A stretch of DNA of 9,049 nucleotides from Bacteroidota bacterium. Its GTDB lineage: Bacteria > Bacteroidota > Bacteroidia > Chitinophagales > Chitinophagaceae. The stretch covers positions 1 to 9,049 of the forward strand of contig JANYAL010000122.1 of the NCBI GenBank assembly GCA_025361325.1. Reading direction: 5' to 3'. The position numbers and the translations under genes are program-made. Every line of letters begins with the position of its first letter. Position 1 is the first letter of the stretch. Shown here in pieces: positions 7,350 through 9,049 of the stretch. The notes under the pieces were generated by a model. It searched no databases. It saw nothing but the letters and a program-made list of their open reading frames with translations, and had not been told where the DNA came from.

Positions 7350-8672
7350 TTAGTTTTTGAATGGCACTTTCACAATGGCCGTCTCCCCCCTGCCTTTCAA
7401 ATTGGCAATGCTTTGTATGGTCCACAGGTCGAGCAGATTATCGCCGTCGATAACAGATCCGCTGTAGTCGCCCCAGGATTCTCCTTCTGTAGCCCCCCTG
7501 CCTTCACCCGCATGTACGATACCCTTTATGGTACCCGGCTTATCCTTTGCCAGCCTCCAGGCAAACCTGGGACTAATATACATGTTCTCATTCACCTCCT
7601 GGAAACCGATCAGAACATCATTCTTTTTATTGACGGCGATGGTGGTCTGGATATAACTGCTGGTATCGCTCCGGATCAGACCGCTCTGAATGATCTTAGC
7701 TGTTGCCGGGTTTACCTGGTGCCATTGTACGGCGGAGCGGTTCTCACAATTAACGGCCTGCGAGAACCAGATAAAGCCATTCTGAAAGACGATGTTCTTG
7801 GGATTCCGGTCGCCGCTGGCCACTTTTATGGTGGTTCCCTTCTGGGGAGCAGGAGGCGGGTAATCAATATAGGTTAGCCGGTGGGGACGTTCCGATACGG
7901 TTATGCAGTAGGGCTGGCCTTTAGAATCCTGTGTTACTTTACGGATCACAATGCTGCTACTGTCGATATCCACAAAATACAGGTCGTCCATTGCATCCTG
8001 TGTACAAACAGGATGACCAAGGCTCCCCTTGAAATGATAGATCGTGGCGGGTTTACCGGCAATAGCATCAGACATCCGCATGATGAAAGTGTTGTCCACC
8101 CCGCCCGGGTAGGAATAGGCGATCCATTTCCGGCTGTAGCCTATACCACCGCCATCCACTTCGTCGGTCCTGGATACAGGATAGATGTTCCATGCGCCTG
8201 TGGGGTTGCTGGTGGCCGATACGGCAATGTTTACTGGTTTGGTCTTTGGCTTGTTGTAATACCACCAAAGATCGAACACAAATACTTTGTTTTGCACATC
8301 AAAGAAAAGTTTGGGGTCGATGCCGTTATTGAAACATTTCTGTGAGACGCCCTGTACAAAATTTCCTTTTTTGTCGAATATAATGAGCCCGCTGTTCGTT
8401 GCTTCCAGTACATAGCCCCCGCCTACCGCCAGCTGTGGGTCTACCTGCCGGTTGCCATCCGTTGAACCGGTGAATACCTGGTACCCGTTTACCATGTGCG
8501 GGTTGCCGCCCGGTTTACGTTCCGGGCATGCATTTTCGTTATTGAAATCCGCTTTATGGATCGGGGTCACTACTTCGGTGGTTGAAGAGTATTGCAGCTG
8601 CTGCTGCTGAGCCTGTGCATTTGTTAGCGTTGAAAAGCTCAGGAAAAAAAGAAAGAGCATTATATTTTGCAT
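7350..8672 (-). CDS. Secreted probable beta-propeller protein of unknown function
   Basis: This 440-residue protein has an N-terminal signal peptide (MQNIMLFLFFLSFSTLTNAQ, cleavage near NAQ|AQ) followed by a Gln-rich stretch. The mature part has motifs that I recognise from a widespread group of secreted, sialidase-fold-like proteins without an assigned activity. They are VDPQLAVGGGYVLEATN (77-93) followed by LIIFDKKGN, DPKLFFDVQNKVFVF (119-133), AVSATSNPTGAWNIY (150-164) and the C-terminal GESWGDYSGSVIDGD (397-411). Evenly spaced short beta-strand-like blocks fit a propeller. There are no sialidase Asp-boxes (SxDxGxTW), so sialidase activity is not supported. Five cysteines (49, 113, 223, 256, 309) could form disulfides outside the cytoplasm. 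The start is ATG 8672, just before the signal peptide, without a Shine-Dalgarno. A carbohydrate-related role is only suggested by the neighbouring hydrolases. Confidence 0.85.
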   Translation of the reverse strand: MQNIMLFLFFLSFSTLTNAQAQQQQLQYSSTTEVVTPIHKADFNNENACPERKPGGNPHMVNGYQVFTGSTDGNRQVDPQLAVGGGYVLEATNSGLIIFDKKGNFVQGVSQKCFNNGIDPKLFFDVQNKVFVFDLWWYYNKPKTKPVNIAVSATSNPTGAWNIYPVSRTDEVDGGGIGYSRKWIAYSYPGGVDNTFIMRMSDAIAGKPATIYHFKGSLGHPVCTQDAMDDLYFVDIDSSSIVIRKVTQDSKGQPYCITVSERPHRLTYIDYPPPAPQKGTTIKVASGDRNPKNIVFQNGFIWFSQAVNCENRSAVQWHQVNPATAKIIQSGLIRSDTSSYIQTTIAVNKKNDVLIGFQEVNENMYISPRFAWRLAKDKPGTIKGIVHAGEGRGATEGESWGDYSGSVIDGDNLLDLWTIQSIANLKGRGETAIVKVPFKN

Positions 8673-8694
8673 AACGTATTATAAGAGTTTATGC

Positions 8695-8702
8695 CAAAAG
8701 TA
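8695..8702 (-). promoter_or_regulatory. Bacteroidota -7 promoter element for the 440-residue gene
   Basis: On the minus strand TACTTTTG exactly matches the Bacteroidota primary-sigma -7 consensus TAnnTTTG. It lies 22 bp before the ATG at 8672, within the 76-bp gap after the aminotransferase gene. A TTTG-like -33 box at the usual 19-21 nt distance is not evident; the nearest TTG (8733-8731) is 28 nt away. The position is good, but half of the promoter is weak. Confidence 0.4.
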
Positions 8703-8748
8703 AACAAAAGGAAATAGGATTATGTCATCGCAATACAACACCAGTGCT

Positions 8749-9049
8749 TTATTGTCCTGCTAACAACCTGCAACGCCTGATGGCTTCTTCAAACCTGTCC
8801 AGTTTCCCGCATAGACTTACCCTTATATACCTATCACCATTACTCCCGAAAATACCGCCCGGTGTAATGAATACGTATGCGTTGTAAAGTATCTCATCAC
8901 TCAATGCAAAACCGGAAGAAAAGCGTTCAGGGATCTTTGCCCATACGAATAAACCTGCCTGGTATTCCCGGTATTCGCAATCCAGTAACCGCAACAGTTC
9001 GAAGACCTTGGCCTTTCGTTCCTGGTATATTTCATTGATGCCTGCATAC
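8749..9049 (-). CDS. PLP-dependent class I/II aminotransferase, C-terminal end (partial)
   Basis: About 99 C-terminal residues are visible; the rest lies beyond the right edge. The frame runs through from the edge starting YAGINEIYQERKAKV, so the TTG at 8994 is internal and not a start. The sequence shows the fold-type I aminotransferase C-terminal domain. GLFVWAKIP is the substrate-side strand, and GGIFGSNGDRYIRVSLC contains the conserved Arg that normally binds the substrate alpha-carboxylate. A terminal helix, LDRFEEAIRRCRLL, precedes the TAA stop. The lysine that carries PLP is outside the window. Similar Bacteroidota enzymes act on aromatic or diaminopimelate-type substrates, but the visible part does not decide this. 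It is likely a cytoplasmic amino-acid metabolism gene, unrelated to the hydrolases. Confidence 0.85.
   Translation of the reverse strand, partial: YAGINEIYQERKAKVFELLRLLDCEYREYQAGLFVWAKIPERFSSGFALSDEILYNAYVFITPGGIFGSNGDRYIRVSLCGKLDRFEEAIRRCRLLAGQ

Noticed and set aside
161..9049. Polysaccharide utilisation locus
   Set aside because: There are two large hydrolases, but no SusC/SusD pair, hybrid sensor or transporter in the window, so the label would go beyond the evidence.

Overview
The window looks like a chromosomal stretch from a member of the Bacteroidota, most likely Chitinophagaceae. The evidence is the mix of secreted glycoside hydrolases whose signal peptides end in '..AQ|', the absence of Shine-Dalgarno sequences before most starts, a TAnnTTTG-type -7 promoter element, and a GH2 enzyme with the DUF4982-plus-Ig tail common in this phylum. 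The genus assignment is an inference. All four genes lie on the minus strand, so transcription runs from right to left. There are no rRNA, tRNA, IS or CRISPR features.

Right to left the layout is as follows. (1) 8749-9049 is the C-terminal end of a PLP-dependent class I/II aminotransferase, cut by the window edge. (2) 7350-8672 encodes a 440-residue secreted protein, probably a beta-propeller, of a recognisable but functionally unassigned family. (3) 4248-7235 encodes a 995-residue secreted putative glycoside hydrolase of the DUF6067/GH123-like type, followed by a strong hairpin terminator at 4192-4222. (4) 3596-4191 has no gene but is rich in inverted repeats. (5) 161-3595 encodes a 1144-residue secreted protein that joins a complete GH2 beta-galactosidase to a complete GH53 endo-beta-1,4-galactanase. 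(6) 1-160 holds a perfect 12-bp inverted repeat and a possible ECF-sigma-type promoter reading out of the left edge.

The main biological theme is extracytoplasmic polysaccharide breakdown. The GH2-GH53 protein carries in one chain both activities needed to turn pectic beta-1,4-galactan into galactose: endo cutting by GH53 and terminal trimming by GH2. The 995-residue enzyme is a second large secreted hydrolase whose substrate cannot be read from the sequence. No SusC/SusD pair, sensor or sugar-catabolism gene lies in the window, so it cannot be called a complete polysaccharide utilisation locus. The terminator and the long gap separate the GH2-GH53 gene from the upstream genes, which suggests it has its own transcription unit. 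The most unusual items are the GH2-GH53 fusion, the structured gap upstream of it, and the inverted-repeat/ECF-like element downstream of it.
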